Under the pieces are notes generated by a model. The model ran no database searches and was not told the origin of the DNA. It saw only the letters and a program-made list of their open reading frames with translations. DNA of 55,994 nucleotides from Betaproteobacteria bacterium (GTDB taxonomy: Bacteria > Pseudomonadota > Gammaproteobacteria > Burkholderiales > SG8-41). The position numbers and the translations under genes are program-made. The stretch covers positions 1 to 55,994 of the forward strand of contig CANKUB010000015.1 of NCBI GenBank assembly GCA_947486575.1. The letters are read 5' to 3'. Position 1 is the first letter of the stretch. Every line of letters begins with the position of its first letter. Below, piece after piece: positions 1-9,554 of the stretch.

Positions 1-139
1 AATGGTCATGCCGGGTGACAACATCTCGATCACCGTGACGCTGATCCAGCCGATTGCGATGGAAGAAGGTCTGCGCTTCGCGATTCGTGAAGGTGGCAGA
101 ACCGTCGGCGCAGGTGTCGTTGCTAAAGTTATCGAGTAA
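1..139 (+). CDS. tuf: Elongation factor Tu, C-terminal fragment
   Basis: Only the last 45 residues are in the window; the gene enters from the left edge and the reading frame starts at base 2. The peptide begins [19 protein letters not shown] and ends [10 protein letters not shown], the invariant C-terminal beta-barrel (domain 3) of EF-Tu, the GTPase that delivers aminoacyl-tRNA to the ribosome. It lies 29 bp before rpsJ, the usual tuf-S10 arrangement of proteobacteria. Nothing can be said about the GTPase domain or about a second tuf copy. Confidence 0.97.
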   Translation, partial: MVMPGDNISITVTLIQPIAMEEGLRFAIREGGRTVGAGVVAKVIE

Positions 140-168
140 TTACGAGTAAACATAGAGTAAATATATTC

Positions 169-486
169 ATGGCCGCTTTGAAAAGCTCAAAAATTCGTAT
201 CCGCCTGAAGGCGTTTGACTATCGTCTGATCGACCAGTCAGCGCAGGAAATCGTGGAGACGGCTAAGCGTACGGGTGCGGTAGTTAAAGGCCCCGTGCCC
301 TTGCCAACGCGTAAGGAGCGTTTCGATCTGCTGCGTTCGCCGCACGTTAATAAAACGTCACGCGATCAGATGGAAATTCGCACGCATTTGCGTTTGATGG
401 ATATTATTGACCCAACAGATAAAACGGTAGATGCGCTGATGAAGCTCGATCTACCGGCAGGTGTAGATGTAGAAATCAAGCTGTAA
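169..486 (+). CDS. rpsJ: 30S ribosomal protein S10
   Basis: 105 residues, near the usual 103. The core [29 protein letters not shown] and the tail [12 protein letters not shown] are typical of S10, which sits in the 30S head and (as NusE) also takes part in transcription antitermination with NusB. It is the first gene of the S10 operon here, following tuf. A slight N-terminal lengthening (MAALKSSK) is seen; an alternative start a few codons inside is not excluded. No strong Shine-Dalgarno is visible upstream of the ATG. Confidence 0.97.
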   Translation: MAALKSSKIRIRLKAFDYRLIDQSAQEIVETAKRTGAVVKGPVPLPTRKERFDLLRSPHVNKTSRDQMEIRTHLRLMDIIDPTDKTVDALMKLDLPAGVDVEIKL

Positions 487-589
487 AGTGTTTTGCTGTA
501 ACGCGTTACGGAGAAAACTTCGGGCGTGTTTGATTGATAAGAGTGGCCTGTCAATTGTAACGGGCGCCTTTAAAAAAGGTATATAAAAC

Positions 590-1279
590 ATGAACTTAGG
601 ACTTGTTGGCCGTAAGGTCGGCATGACCCGCGTATTCACCGAAGACGGCGATTCTGTCCCGGTGACCGTAGTGGATGTGTCGAATAACCGCGTCACTCAG
701 CTCAAGACCCCCGAGACCGATGGTTACGCGGGTGTGCAGGTGACTTTCGGTAAGCGTCGCGCCAGCCGCGTGGTCAAGGCCGCTGCAGGTCATTTTGCCA
801 AGGCTGGTGTTGAAGCTGGGCACACGCTGCGTGAATTCCGCGTTACCCCGGCTAAACTTGCCGACCTCAAAGTGGGTGGCGTTGTTGCTGCAAGCCTGTT
901 CCAGGTCGGTCAAATGGTTGACGTGACGGGAATTTCCATGGGTAAGGGATTTCAGGGCGTTATCAAGCGTCATAATTTCTCGTCCAATCGCGCCAGCCAC
1001 GGTAATTCGCGTTCGCACAACTCGCCCGGCTCTATCGGCATGGCGCAGGATCCTGGTCGCGTGTTTCCTGGTAAAAAAATGGCCGGTCACATGGGTGCGG
1101 CCAAACGCACCGTACAAAGCCTGCAAATCGTGCGTATAGACGAAGCGCGTCAACTGTTGCTGATCCGTGGCGCAGTGCCCGGTTCGCGCGGTGGCGACGT
1201 GGTGGTAGTCCCGTCCAAGCGCGTCAAGAAAATTGTGGCTAAGCCCGTTGCGGCTCCTGCTGCAAACGCAAAGAAGTAA
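590..1279 (+). CDS. rplC: 50S ribosomal protein L3
   Basis: 229 residues. The start [16 protein letters not shown] and the central glycine-rich loop (about residues 125-170, with [34 protein letters not shown]) identify L3, an early-assembling protein near the peptidyl-transferase centre whose loop Gln (GMAQDPG) is a known PrmB methylation site in other bacteria. The C-terminus has a basic tail rich in Ala/Val/Lys. It follows rpsJ after about 100 bp, the longest spacer in the S10 operon part, and is followed 14 bp later by rplD. Confidence 0.97.
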   Translation: MNLGLVGRKVGMTRVFTEDGDSVPVTVVDVSNNRVTQLKTPETDGYAGVQVTFGKRRASRVVKAAAGHFAKAGVEAGHTLREFRVTPAKLADLKVGGVVAASLFQVGQMVDVTGISMGKGFQGVIKRHNFSSNRASHGNSRSHNSPGSIGMAQDPGRVFPGKKMAGHMGAAKRTVQSLQIVRIDEARQLLLIRGAVPGSRGGDVVVVPSKRVKKIVAKPVAAPAANAKK

Positions 1280-1293
1280 GGGCGGAATAAATC

Positions 1294-1914
1294 ATGGAAC
1301 TGAATCTGATAGATGATCAAGGCAAGGCGACGGCGAAGGTTTCCGCGTCTGATGCTACGTTTGGACGCGAGTTCAACGAAGCGCTGGTGCACCAATTGGT
1401 GACTTCGTATCTGGCCAATGGTCGTAGTGGTACGCGTGCGCAAAAAGATCGTGGCGAAGTGCGGCACTCTACCAAAAAGCCATTTCGTCAAAAGGGCACG
1501 GGCCGTGCACGCGCGGGTATGACATCCAGCCCATTGTGGCGTGGCGGCGGACGGATATTTCCGAATCGCCCTGACGAGAATTTCAGCCAGAAAGTCAATC
1601 GCAAGATGTATCGTGCGGGTGTGTGCGCGATTCTGTCTCAGCTTGCGCGTGAGGACCGGTTGGTAGTTATTGATAGCTTTACGCTGAGTTCGCCCAAGAC
1701 CAAGTTGCTTGTGCAGAAATTGAAAGGCATGGGCTTTGATGACGTGCTGATTATTACTGATGCCATTGATGACAATCTGCGTTTGTCGTCGCGCAACTTG
1801 CACTACGTTAGTGTTGCTTCGGTAAATGATGCCGATCCGGTTACGCTGATTCGTCACGAAAAGGTTGTGGTGACTAAAAGCGCGATTGCCAAGATTGAGG
1901 AGATGCTGGCATGA
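1294..1914 (+). CDS. rplD: 50S ribosomal protein L4
   Basis: 206 residues, the normal length. The central loop [18 protein letters not shown] (about residues 60-78), which lines the peptide exit tunnel and is a known site of macrolide-resistance mutations, is intact. Its stop overlaps the rplW start by 4 bp (ATGA), implying translational coupling. In E. coli L4 represses its own operon by binding the S10 leader; whether that holds here cannot be seen because no E. coli-like leader is recognisable. Confidence 0.97.
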   Translation: MELNLIDDQGKATAKVSASDATFGREFNEALVHQLVTSYLANGRSGTRAQKDRGEVRHSTKKPFRQKGTGRARAGMTSSPLWRGGGRIFPNRPDENFSQKVNRKMYRAGVCAILSQLAREDRLVVIDSFTLSSPKTKLLVQKLKGMGFDDVLIITDAIDDNLRLSSRNLHYVSVASVNDADPVTLIRHEKVVVTKSAIAKIEEMLA

Positions 1915-2246
1915 CTCAAGTAAAAGTTTATAGCCAAGAAAGATTGACGCAAGTGTTGCTCGCACCGGTTGTTTCGGAAAAGAGCACCTTTGTTGGTGAA
2001 AAGAATAACCAGTTTGTTTTCCGTGTTGCGCCCGATGCGACCAAGCCCGAAGTTAAGGCGGCAGTGGAGTTGCTGTTCAGCCCAACAGACAAAAAGCTCG
2101 AAGTAGAAGCGGTGCACATTGTCAACGTCAAAGGCAAAGAAAAGCGCATGGGCAAATTCGTAGGTCGCCGTAGTGGATGGAAAAAGGCGTATGTGTGCCT
2201 GAAAGCCGGGCAGGACATCAATTTCGCTGAAGGGGAGAACAAATAA
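1911..2246 (+). CDS. rplW: 50S ribosomal protein L23
   Basis: 111 residues, slightly longer than the roughly 100 of E. coli. The motif [37 protein letters not shown] is characteristic. L23 lies at the exit of the ribosomal tunnel and is the docking site for trigger factor and SRP. A GAGGAG ribosome-binding site lies inside the end of rplD. The stop codon overlaps the rplB start by one base (TAATG). Confidence 0.96.
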   Translation: MTQVKVYSQERLTQVLLAPVVSEKSTFVGEKNNQFVFRVAPDATKPEVKAAVELLFSPTDKKLEVEAVHIVNVKGKEKRMGKFVGRRSGWKKAYVCLKAGQDINFAEGENK

Positions 2247-3079
2247 TGCTGGTTAAAGTTAAACCGACTTCACCGGGGCGCCGTGGCTTGGTCAAAGTGG
2301 TCACGCCAGGTTTGCACAAAGGCAAGCCGGTGGCCTCACTCCTCGATAGCCAATCCAAAAAAGCAGGCCGCAATCAACATGGCCGCATCACCATGCGTCA
2401 CCAGGGTGGTGGGCACAAGCAGCACTACCGTATCGTTGATTTCAAGCGTAACAAAGACGGCATCGTTGCCAAGGTTGAGCGCATTGAATACGATCCAAAC
2501 CGCAGCGCACATCTCGCGTTGTTGTGTTATTCAGATGGTGAGCGCCGTTATGTTATCGCGACCAAAGGGCTTGCCGCGGGCGCGCAATTGGTGTCAGGCG
2601 CCGAAGCGCCGATCAAGTCGGGCAACACCTTGCCACTGCGCAATATTCCCGTGGGTAGTACGATTTGCTGTATTGAAATGCTGCCAGGCAAGGGAGCGCA
2701 ACTAGCCCGTTCGGCTGGCACCTCAGTGCAATTGCTGGCGCGCGAAGGTGATTACGCACAACTGCGTTTGCGCTCTGGCGAAATTCGCAAAGTACACGTC
2801 AATTGCCGCGCAACGATCGGTGAAGTTGGTAACGAGGAGCACTCACTTGAGTCGATTGGTAAGGCCGGGCGTGTACGTTGGCGCGGTGTGCGTCCTACAG
2901 TGCGTGGTGTCGCTATGAACCCGATCGACCATCCTCACGGCGGTGGCGAGGGCAGAACGGCTGCTGCGCAAGCGCCCGTCAGCCCGTGGGGCGTGATGTG
3001 TAAGGGTTACAAAACTCGTAAGGTCAAACGCACAAATAGCATGATCGTGCGCCGTCGTAACTCCAAGGCCACGGCCTAG
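2246..3079 (+). CDS. rplB: 50S ribosomal protein L2
   Basis: 277 residues. The segment [22 protein letters not shown] near residues 45-65 and the conserved [17 protein letters not shown] near residue 220 (containing the universally conserved His of the peptidyl-transferase region) mark L2. It is needed for subunit association. The ATG overlaps the rplW stop, with AGGGGAG upstream as ribosome-binding site. Confidence 0.97.
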   Translation: MLVKVKPTSPGRRGLVKVVTPGLHKGKPVASLLDSQSKKAGRNQHGRITMRHQGGGHKQHYRIVDFKRNKDGIVAKVERIEYDPNRSAHLALLCYSDGERRYVIATKGLAAGAQLVSGAEAPIKSGNTLPLRNIPVGSTICCIEMLPGKGAQLARSAGTSVQLLAREGDYAQLRLRSGEIRKVHVNCRATIGEVGNEEHSLESIGKAGRVRWRGVRPTVRGVAMNPIDHPHGGGEGRTAAAQAPVSPWGVMCKGYKTRKVKRTNSMIVRRRNSKATA

Positions 3080-3104
3080 TACGGAAACGGAATAAGGGAA
3101 ACAT

Positions 3105-3413
3105 ATGGCACGTTCCATTAAAAAGGGCCCGTTCGTCGACCACCACTTGATGCACAAGGTGGAGACAGCGCGCGCGGTATCGGATAAGCGACCAATCAAA
3201 ACCTGGTCACGCCGTTCTACCGTGTTGCCGGATTTTATCGGGCTGACAATTGCGGTTCATAACGGCAAGCAGCATATCCCGGTATACATCACTGAGAATA
3301 TGGTCGGGCACAAGCTGGGCGAGTTTTCGCATACGCGCACGTTCAAGGGCCACTCCAAAGCGGGTGGGGCACCAGCGGACAAAAAATCCGCACCCACGCC
3401 TGCGGCCAAATAA
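3105..3413 (+). CDS. rpsS: 30S ribosomal protein S19, with C-terminal tail
   Basis: 102 residues against the usual 91-92. The body ([37 protein letters not shown]) is standard; the excess is an Ala/Pro/Lys-rich tail after KAGG ([14 protein letters not shown]). S19 forms a complex with S13 in the 30S head near the A-site tRNA. An AAGGG ribosome-binding site precedes the ATG. The tail resembles low-complexity tails on several other ribosomal proteins in this cluster. Confidence 0.97.
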   Translation: MARSIKKGPFVDHHLMHKVETARAVSDKRPIKTWSRRSTVLPDFIGLTIAVHNGKQHIPVYITENMVGHKLGEFSHTRTFKGHSKAGGAPADKKSAPTPAAK

Positions 3414-3424
3414 CGGAGAGCAGA

Positions 3425-3766
3425 ATGCAAACAACAGCAAAACTGCGTGGTGTCAGACTGTCGGCTCAAAAGGGCCGTTTGGTTGCGGATATGGTTCGTG
3501 GGCAGGCCGTGGAAAACGCCCTGAATATTCTTCAGTTTTCTCCCAAGAAAGGTGCAGTCATTATTCGTAAAGTGCTTGAGTCGGCCATAGCCAATGCCGA
3601 GCACAATGACGGTGCGGATATCGATGAATTGAAAATCACCAGTATTTATGTGGAGAAGGGGCCAGTGCTGAAGCGTTTTCACGCACGTGCCAAGGGTCGC
3701 GGTGTGCGAGTGCTCAAGCACTCCTGCCATATATTTCTGACGGTTGGCGATGGAAGGAACAGCTAG
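3425..3766 (+). CDS. rplV: 50S ribosomal protein L22
   Basis: 113 residues. [24 protein letters not shown] and the C-terminal hairpin [25 protein letters not shown] identify L22. The hairpin lines the peptide exit tunnel and is a known erythromycin-resistance locus. It is preceded by CGGAG eight bases upstream and followed after 2 bp by rpsC, so the two are very probably translationally coupled. Confidence 0.96.
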   Translation: MQTTAKLRGVRLSAQKGRLVADMVRGQAVENALNILQFSPKKGAVIIRKVLESAIANAEHNDGADIDELKITSIYVEKGPVLKRFHARAKGRGVRVLKHSCHIFLTVGDGRNS

Positions 3767-3768
3767 TC

Positions 3769-4509
3769 ATGGGTCAAAAAATACATCCGACAGGATTTCG
3801 ACTCGCAGTAACGCGCGATTGGTCTTCACGCTGGTATGCCAACGACCGCAATTTCTCCGGCATGTTGCTTGAGGATTTGAAGGTTCGCGATTACCTCAAG
3901 CAAAAGCTTTCGCATGCGGCGGTGTCACGAGTGGTGATTGAGCGGCCTGCGAAGAACGCACGCATTACGATCTACAGTGCGCGGCCTGGTGTTGTCATCG
4001 GTAAAAAGGGTGAGGATATTGAATCGCTTAAGTCAGCACTGCAGAAAATGCTGCATGTGCCGGTGCATGTCAATATTGAAGAAGTGCGTAAGCCTGAGCT
4101 GGATGCGCAACTGATTGCAGATTCCATTGCGCAGCAATTGCAAAAACGTATCATGTTCCGCCGTGCCATGAAGCGCGCTATTACCAACGCGATGCGCTTG
4201 GGTGCTCAAGGTATCAAGATCATGAGCGCAGGACGGTTGAATGGGATAGAAATTGCCCGTACTGAATGGTATCGCGAAGGCCGTGTGCCGTTGCATACGT
4301 TACGTGCTGGTATTCAATATGGCGTGTCAGAAGCCAAAACGACCTACGGCATCATTGGTATCAAGGTTTGGGTCTATCAAGGCGAAATCTTGGGCAAGAA
4401 CGAACAGCCGGCGGCGGCACCCGGCGGTGCGCCGTCCGATACCCCGCCGCCCGCGCGCAAACCGCGCAGTAAGCCAGGAGTGAAACGTGCTACAGCCATC
4501 ACGACGTAA
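3769..4509 (+). CDS. rpsC: 30S ribosomal protein S3, with basic C-terminal tail
   Basis: 246 residues, longer than the 233 of E. coli. The start [24 protein letters not shown] and the KH-domain loop [15 protein letters not shown] (near residues 70-85) are typical of S3, which forms the mRNA entry site and helicase with S4 and S5. After EILGKNEQ the protein continues with a Pro/Ala/Arg/Lys tail ([20 protein letters not shown] and on). The last 23 bp overlap the beginning of rplP in another frame, so this tail also contains the rplP ribosome-binding site. Confidence 0.97.
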   Translation: MGQKIHPTGFRLAVTRDWSSRWYANDRNFSGMLLEDLKVRDYLKQKLSHAAVSRVVIERPAKNARITIYSARPGVVIGKKGEDIESLKSALQKMLHVPVHVNIEEVRKPELDAQLIADSIAQQLQKRIMFRRAMKRAITNAMRLGAQGIKIMSAGRLNGIEIARTEWYREGRVPLHTLRAGIQYGVSEAKTTYGIIGIKVWVYQGEILGKNEQPAAAPGGAPSDTPPPARKPRSKPGVKRATAITT

Positions 4510-4903
4510 GTACCGTAAAGAACAAAAGGGCCGCAATAAAGGTGTTGCGACCCGTGGCGCCAAAGTCAGCTTCGGTGACTTTGGGCTTAAAGCGATAGGC
4601 CGTGGCCGCTTGACCGCGCGACAAATCGAAGCGGCCCGCCGAGCGATGACGCGTCACATTAAGCGTGGTGGACGGATATGGATTCGTATATTCCCGGATA
4701 AGCCAATATCCCGTAAACCTGCCGAAGTGCGCATGGGCAATGGCAAGGGAAATCCCGAATACTGGGTTGCCGAGATTCAGCCAGGAAAAATGTTGTACGA
4801 AATGGACGGTGTAAACGAAGTGATCGCCAAAGAAGCGTTCAGACTCGCGGCGGCAAAGTTGCCGATAGCGACCACTTTCGTGCATCGTCAAGTTGGAGGC
4901 TAA
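4487..4903 (+). CDS. rplP: 50S ribosomal protein L16
   Basis: 138 residues, normal length. The start is a GTG inside the end of rpsC; the resulting [19 protein letters not shown] is the universal L16 N-terminus, so the GTG is secure. An AGGAG at 4477-4481, within rpsC, is its ribosome-binding site. L16 helps position A-site tRNA and organises 23S helix 38. The Arg in the segment [15 protein letters not shown] region is the usual context of the YcfD hydroxylation site in other bacteria. Confidence 0.97.
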   Translation: MLQPSRRKYRKEQKGRNKGVATRGAKVSFGDFGLKAIGRGRLTARQIEAARRAMTRHIKRGGRIWIRIFPDKPISRKPAEVRMGNGKGNPEYWVAEIQPGKMLYEMDGVNEVIAKEAFRLAAAKLPIATTFVHRQVGG

Positions 4904-4906
4904 GAC

Positions 4907-5107
4907 ATGAAAGCTAGTGAATTACGTGGAAAGTCCGTTGACGAGTTGAAGCAGGAATTGCAATCGTTGCTCAAGGCGCAGTTTTCGTTGCGCATGCAAA
5001 AAGCGACTCAGCAGCTTGCGAATACCAGTCAGATTGGTAAGACGCGTCGCGATATATCGCGTGTGCGCACCGTGTTGACGCAAAAAGAAATAGGTAAAAC
5101 AGCATGA
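4907..5107 (+). CDS. rpmC: 50S ribosomal protein L29
   Basis: 66 residues; [19 protein letters not shown] is the typical helical N-terminus. L29 sits beside L23 at the tunnel exit. A GGAGG site is placed well upstream of the ATG and the stop overlaps the rpsQ start by 4 bp (ATGA). Confidence 0.96.
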   Translation: MKASELRGKSVDELKQELQSLLKAQFSLRMQKATQQLANTSQIGKTRRDISRVRTVLTQKEIGKTA

Positions 5108-5367
5108 GCGAAACTGCGAATAAGCGTACCCTCACTGGTCGCGTGGTCAGCGACAAGATGAACAAAACGGTCACCGTTTTGGTCGAGCGCCGTGTAAAAC
5201 ACGAGCTTTATGGAAAATACCTGACGTTGTCTAAGAAATATCACGCGCATGACGAGAAGAACGAGTTTCACGAAGGTGATACTGTGACTATCGAGGAGTG
5301 CCGTCCCTTGGCTAAAACCAAAGCGTGGCGTGTGGTGAATCTGGTGGAAAAGTCGCGCGCAGTGTAG
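5104..5367 (+). CDS. rpsQ: 30S ribosomal protein S17
   Basis: 87 residues. [33 protein letters not shown] and [21 protein letters not shown] are the OB-fold core of S17, a primary 16S rRNA binder. It is the last gene of the S10 operon in this layout; a 288-bp gap with a promoter follows before rplN. Confidence 0.97.
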   Translation: MSETANKRTLTGRVVSDKMNKTVTVLVERRVKHELYGKYLTLSKKYHAHDEKNEFHEGDTVTIEECRPLAKTKAWRVVNLVEKSRAV

Positions 5368-5395
5368 CGCACGTAGAAATAAAACGTTATGTTGC

Positions 5396-5424
5396 TTGGC
5401 AAAAGTAAAATAACCAGTTATAAT
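5396..5424 (+). promoter_or_regulatory. Sigma70-type promoter of the spc operon
   Basis: TTGGCA (5396-5401) and TATAAT (5419-5424) are separated by exactly 17 bp. This is a near-consensus sigma70 promoter placed in the rpsQ-rplN gap, where E. coli has its spc promoter. Transcription from it would give a leader of about 225 nt before rplN. The match is seen directly; activity is inferred. Confidence 0.75.
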
Positions 5425-5655
5425 CGACAGTCTTTACAGTTACAGTTTTAGAGTTACGCGGTTAGTTATTGATTATCTGCGATAAATAAATTGTAGCGTA
5501 TCAGCCCCCACGGGCTCCAATACTGATCTGATGCTTTGGGTAGATTTGATGTAGTTAGAAACATAATTACCCGCTGCCGGATCAAGTTGGAGAGGCGCCA
5601 AAAAGTACCAAAAAGTATTTGGGCGCGATAGTGTTAAACAGGTGAGAAGCGAATC

Positions 5656-6024
5656 ATGATTCAGATGCAATCCGTATTGGATGTTGCTGACAACACTGGT
5701 GCCCGCGCCGTGATGTGTATCAAAGTGCTCGGTGGCTCAAAGCGTCGTTACGCGGGCATTGGCGACATCATCAAGGTCAGCATCAAAGATGCCGCGCCTC
5801 GTGGCCGCGTCAAAAAGGGCGAGGTATACGACGCAGTTGTCGTGCGCACTGCCAAGGGTGTTCGTCGGTCCGATGGGTCGCTGGTGAAATTCGACTCAAA
5901 TGCGGCTGTGTTGCTTAATGCCAAGCTTGAGCCGATAGGTACGCGTATCTTCGGGCCGGTGACGCGTGAGTTGCGTACCGAGCGGTTCATGAAAATTGTC
6001 TCACTCGCCCCGGAAGTTATCTAA
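5656..6024 (+). CDS. rplN: 50S ribosomal protein L14
   Basis: 122 residues, exact family length. [33 protein letters not shown] is diagnostic. L14 lies at the subunit interface (bridge B8) and is the target of the silencing factor RsfS. It is the first gene of the spc operon and has an unusually long upstream leader with its own promoter at 5396-5424. Confidence 0.98.
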   Translation: MIQMQSVLDVADNTGARAVMCIKVLGGSKRRYAGIGDIIKVSIKDAAPRGRVKKGEVYDAVVVRTAKGVRRSDGSLVKFDSNAAVLLNAKLEPIGTRIFGPVTRELRTERFMKIVSLAPEVI

Positions 6025-6034
6025 GGAGCGCGGT

Positions 6035-6355
6035 ATGAAAAAGATTAAAAAGGGTGACGACGTTATAGTTATCACGGGCCGCGACAGTGGCAAGCGGGGC
6101 ACGGTGTTGAATCTGGTGTCCGAAAGCCATGTGTTGGTTGAGGGCGTGAATAAAGTCAAAAAGCACGAACGTCCGAATCCGATGAAAAATACGCAAGGCG
6201 GCATTATTGAAAAAGAAATGCCGCTGCATATTTCTAATGTTGCCTTGTTCAATCCGGCAACCAAAAAGGCCGACCGTGTGGGCATCAAGGTGATTGATGG
6301 TGGTGCCAAGCGCGTGCGATATTTCAAGTCCAATGGCGAAGTCATTGACGTATGA
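6035..6355 (+). CDS. rplX: 50S ribosomal protein L24
   Basis: 106 residues from [24 protein letters not shown], the conserved KOW-motif start. An AAGGAG ribosome-binding site (6023-6028) sits six bases before this ATG, which decides against longer upstream starts in the same frame that overlap rplN. L24 is an assembly initiator for the 50S subunit. The stop overlaps the rplE start by 4 bp. Confidence 0.96.
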   Translation: MKKIKKGDDVIVITGRDSGKRGTVLNLVSESHVLVEGVNKVKKHERPNPMKNTQGGIIEKEMPLHISNVALFNPATKKADRVGIKVIDGGAKRVRYFKSNGEVIDV

Positions 6356-7044
6356 GCGAACAGAAAGAGCAAAAGAAGGCTAAACCAGCGCGCGAACCCA
6401 AGGTGAAAACTGAAGGTAAGGCGGGCGGTAAGAGAGGTGCTGGCGGCAGCGAAGCTGGCGACCAATCTGCGTCTAAGGTGGCGTCAACGGCAAAGCCTGC
6501 TGGCCCAGCCCGCCTGCACGCATTTTACCGGGATACTGTGGTCAAGGATTTGACTCAGAAATTCGGGTACAAGTCCGTGATGCAGGTGCCGCGCCTGAAC
6601 AAAATTGTGCTTAACATGGGCGTGGGCGAGGCGGTTGCGGACAAGAAGATCATGGATCATGCTGTTTCTGACATGACTAAAATCGCCGGACAGAAGCCGC
6701 TGGTGACCAAGTCGCGTAAGGCTATAGCGTCGTTCAAGATTCGCGAAAATTACCCGGTGGGTTGCAAGGTTACGCTGCGTGGTACGCGAATGTATGACTT
6801 TCTTGATCGTCTGGTGAATGTGGCAATGCCGCGTATTCGCGATTTTCGCGGTATTTCCGGACGCAGCTTTGACGGCATGGGCAACTACAACATGGGCGTC
6901 AAAGAGCAGATAATTTTCCCCGAGATCGAGTACGACAAAATTGATGCGATTCGCGGTATGAATATCACGATTTCGACTACAGCCAAGACGGATGATGAGG
7001 CGCGTGCCTTGTTGGTCGCCTTCAAATTTCCGTTCAGGAACTGA
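6352..7044 (+). CDS. rplE: 50S ribosomal protein L5 with N-terminal extension
   Basis: 230 residues against about 179 in the family. The L5 body starts near residue 53 ([21 protein letters not shown]) and runs normally to [12 protein letters not shown]. Ahead of it lie about 50 residues rich in Lys, Ala, Gly and Ser, without hydrophobic segments. The ATG overlaps the rplX stop (ATGA), which supports this start; the only obvious in-frame alternative is a GTG at 6478 with a poor ribosome-binding site, which would leave a seven-residue leader. L5 binds 5S rRNA in the central protuberance. The extension is probably disordered and surface exposed; its function is unknown. Confidence 0.93.
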   Translation: MSEQKEQKKAKPAREPKVKTEGKAGGKRGAGGSEAGDQSASKVASTAKPAGPARLHAFYRDTVVKDLTQKFGYKSVMQVPRLNKIVLNMGVGEAVADKKIMDHAVSDMTKIAGQKPLVTKSRKAIASFKIRENYPVGCKVTLRGTRMYDFLDRLVNVAMPRIRDFRGISGRSFDGMGNYNMGVKEQIIFPEIEYDKIDAIRGMNITISTTAKTDDEARALLVAFKFPFRN

Positions 7045-7052
7045 GGTATTTC

Positions 7053-7358
7053 ATGGCAAAAAAGTCAATCATTAATCGTAATGAGCAGCGCAAGGTAACG
7101 GTCAAGAAGTTCGCTGCCAAACGCAAGGTATTACAGGAGGCCGCGAATAACCAGTCGTTGTCGCCGGAAGAGCGTTATGAGGCGCGCCTCAAGTTGCAAA
7201 AGCTTCCGCGTAATGCAAGTCCGGTGCGATTGCGCAACCGTTGTGCATTGACGGGGCGTCCACGCGGTGTGTTTAGCAAGTTTGGGCTGGCGCGCGGCAA
7301 GTTGCGTGATATCGCGATGCGCGGGGAAATTCCCGGCATCATCAAGGCGAGCTGGTAA
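7053..7358 (+). CDS. rpsN: 30S ribosomal protein S14 (zinc-free type)
   Basis: 101 residues, the long, cysteine-poor form of S14 found in most proteobacteria. [24 protein letters not shown] and the C-terminus [41 protein letters not shown] are typical. It lies 8 bp after rplE and belongs to the 30S head near S3 and S10. No zinc-finger CxxC pairs are present. Confidence 0.97.
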   Translation: MAKKSIINRNEQRKVTVKKFAAKRKVLQEAANNQSLSPEERYEARLKLQKLPRNASPVRLRNRCALTGRPRGVFSKFGLARGKLRDIAMRGEIPGIIKASW

Positions 7359-7432
7359 TCGTACCTAATTGTACCAATCGTAACTATTTGTAGCTGGTGA
7401 TATTTTAGTGCCAGGAAGCAGGAGAAGATTGC

Positions 7433-7828
7433 ATGAGTATGAGTGATCCGGTCGCTGACATGCTGACGCGCATTCGTAATGCGCAGCAGTCGGAGAAACA
7501 ATCGGTAGCGATGCCGACGAGCAAGCTCAAGGCGGCCATTGCCAGAGTGCTCAAAGACGAGGGCTATATCGAGGATTTCGCCGTCCGTAGTCAGGATGGC
7601 AAATCGCACCTGGATATCAGTCTGAAATATTACGCTGGTCGCCCTGTTATCGAAAAAATTGAGCGCGTCAGCCGGCCGGGTTTGCGTATTTACAAGCCCA
7701 GCAAGGAAATTCCGGTAGTGATGAATGGCTTGGGTGTGGCAATCGTGTCGACATCCAAGGGCGTCATGACGGATCGTAAGGCGCGCGGTATGGGCGTGGG
7801 CGGCGAAGTGCTGTGCATCGTCGCTTAA
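7433..7828 (+). CDS. rpsH: 30S ribosomal protein S8
   Basis: 131 residues. [25 protein letters not shown] and the C-terminus [26 protein letters not shown] are conserved. S8 binds helix 21 of 16S rRNA and in E. coli represses the spc operon by binding within rplE mRNA; no equivalent site was verified here. A 74-bp gap rich in GTACC/GTAAC words separates it from rpsN. GGAG precedes the start. Confidence 0.97.
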   Translation: MSMSDPVADMLTRIRNAQQSEKQSVAMPTSKLKAAIARVLKDEGYIEDFAVRSQDGKSHLDISLKYYAGRPVIEKIERVSRPGLRIYKPSKEIPVVMNGLGVAIVSTSKGVMTDRKARGMGVGGEVLCIVA

Positions 7829-7846
7829 CGAGAACGAGGTTTTAAC

Positions 7847-8380
7847 ATGTCCAGAGTCGCAAATGATCCGGTGTTCATCCCTGAAAAAGTGGATGTCACA
7901 CTAAACGCTACTGATATTTCAGTCAAAGGGCCGTTAGGTACTTTGACCCGCAAGTTGTCGCCGAATGTATCGGTGCAACAGATTGAAAATCGCCTTGAAT
8001 TCAAGGTTAATGACAATTCACATTTGGCCAATGCGATGTCAGGAACGATGCGTGCCCTGGTGTCCAACATGGTGGTTGGTGTATCCAAAGGGTTTGAGAA
8101 GAAGCTGGCGCTGGTAGGCGTGGGGTATCGTGCCCAGGCGCAGGGCGACAAACTGAATCTGACATTGGGTTTTTCGCATCCGGTTGTGCACCAGCTGCCT
8201 GTCGGTGTAAAGGCTGAGACGCCGACGCAAACTGAGATCATCATCAAAGGTGCTGATCGCCAGCAAGTCGGTCAAGTGGCAGCAGATATTCGTGCGTATC
8301 GCAAACCTGAGCCGTACAAAGGCAAGGGTGTGCGTTACGTCGGCGAGCAAATTGTGCTCAAGGAAACCAAGAAGAAGTAG
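7847..8380 (+). CDS. rplF: 50S ribosomal protein L6
   Basis: 177 residues, the normal length. [33 protein letters not shown] and the C-terminal [24 protein letters not shown] are typical two-domain L6 features. L6 stabilises the base of the L7/L12 stalk and contacts the sarcin-ricin region. It lies 18 bp after rpsH in the spc operon. Confidence 0.97.
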   Translation: MSRVANDPVFIPEKVDVTLNATDISVKGPLGTLTRKLSPNVSVQQIENRLEFKVNDNSHLANAMSGTMRALVSNMVVGVSKGFEKKLALVGVGYRAQAQGDKLNLTLGFSHPVVHQLPVGVKAETPTQTEIIIKGADRQQVGQVAADIRAYRKPEPYKGKGVRYVGEQIVLKETKKK

Positions 8381-8403
8381 GCGGGTTAGGAGCCAGGTAA
8401 GCC

Positions 8404-8760
8404 ATGATAGAAAAGAAACAATCACGCATGCGGCGCTCGCGCCGTACCCGCGCGAAAATTGCGGAATTGAAGGCGGTTCGTTTGACCGTCAACCGTTCGA
8501 ATACGCATATCTACGCTCAAGTTATCGATGCCACTGGCGGCATAATTCTGGCCAGTGCGTCATCGGCAGAAAAAGCTTTGCGTGGCGAATTGAAAAATGG
8601 TGGCAACGTCAAAGCGGCTTCGGTGGTCGGCAAGTTGATAGCGGAAAAAGCGAAAAAAGCGGGTGTCGAGATGGTAGCGTTTGACCGCTCGGGTTACCGG
8701 TTTCATGGTCGTGTCAAGGCGTTGGCGGAAGCCGCGCGCGAAGCCGGCCTTAAGTTTTAG
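8404..8760 (+). CDS. rplR: 50S ribosomal protein L18
   Basis: 118 residues. The basic N-terminus [19 protein letters not shown] and the core [23 protein letters not shown] and [28 protein letters not shown] define L18, one of the three 5S rRNA-binding proteins, with L5 and L25. A GGAG-containing ribosome-binding site lies upstream. Confidence 0.97.
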   Translation: MIEKKQSRMRRSRRTRAKIAELKAVRLTVNRSNTHIYAQVIDATGGIILASASSAEKALRGELKNGGNVKAASVVGKLIAEKAKKAGVEMVAFDRSGYRFHGRVKALAEAAREAGLKF

Positions 8761-8787
8761 ATGCGGTTTTAGGATCAGGAATTCCCT

Positions 8788-9315
8788 ATGGCGAAAATGC
8801 AAGCATCGAAAATGCAAACCGGCAACGAAGAACGTGGCGACGGTTTGCGTGAAAAAATGGTGGCGATCAATCGCGTAACCAAAGTGGTTAAAGGCGGGCG
8901 TATCATGGGCTTTGCCGCGTTGACGGTGGTGGGCGATGGCGATGGCAGCATAGGTATGGGTAAAGGCAAGTCGCGAGAAGTGCCCGTAGCCGTGCAAAAA
9001 GCCATGGAAGAAGCGCGTCGTAAAATGGTCAAGGTGTCATTGAAAAACGGTACTTTGCAACATACAGTTATTGGACGTCACGGCGCAGCAAGTGTCTTGA
9101 TGCAGCCGGCTTCCGAAGGCACGGGCATTATTGCTGGCGGACCGGTGCGCGCGGTGCTTGAAGTGATGGGCGTCACCAATATTCTGGCGAAGTGCCTGGG
9201 TTCGACAAATCCCTATAACGTGGTTCGTGCCACCATAAACGGTTTGACCAGCATGAACACCCCGGCCGAAATTGCCGCCAAGCGCGGTAAGACGGTTGAA
9301 GAAATCACGGGTTAA
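8788..9315 (+). CDS. rpsE: 30S ribosomal protein S5
   Basis: 175 residues. The double-stranded RNA-binding-like N-terminal domain ([26 protein letters not shown]) includes the loop where spectinomycin-resistance mutations occur in other bacteria; the C-terminal domain ([39 protein letters not shown]) is intact. S5 takes part in decoding accuracy and mRNA unwinding. The start at MAKMQASKM is the upstream one of two nearby ATGs. Confidence 0.97.
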   Translation: MAKMQASKMQTGNEERGDGLREKMVAINRVTKVVKGGRIMGFAALTVVGDGDGSIGMGKGKSREVPVAVQKAMEEARRKMVKVSLKNGTLQHTVIGRHGAASVLMQPASEGTGIIAGGPVRAVLEVMGVTNILAKCLGSTNPYNVVRATINGLTSMNTPAEIAAKRGKTVEEITG

Positions 9316-9341
9316 CTTGGGAAACTGCCGGGGAAAATATT

Positions 9342-9527
9342 ATGGCTAATGCCAAGAAAATTAAAGTAACGCTGTTCAGAAGTTTGATCGGTACCAAGGG
9401 CGAACACAGAATGTGTGTTCGTGGTTTGGGATTGCGTCGTATCAACCATACCGTTGATGTTATCGACACGCCGGCAAATCGCGGCATGATTAATAAAGTG
9501 TCGTACATGGTTAGAGTTTCTGTTTAG
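9342..9527 (+). CDS. rpmD: 50S ribosomal protein L30
   Basis: 61 residues, matching the short bacterial L30. [33 protein letters not shown] is diagnostic. It sits between rpsE and rplO as in E. coli. A GGGGA ribosome-binding site is upstream. Confidence 0.95.
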   Translation: MANAKKIKVTLFRSLIGTKGEHRMCVRGLGLRRINHTVDVIDTPANRGMINKVSYMVRVSV

Positions 9528-9554
9528 AAACAAAAGGTTATAAGAGATTACGTT

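Noticed and set aside
596-1153. Long antisense frame opposite rplC, and similar ones opposite other ribosomal genes
   Set aside because: They mirror the codon pattern of highly expressed genes and have no family resemblance.
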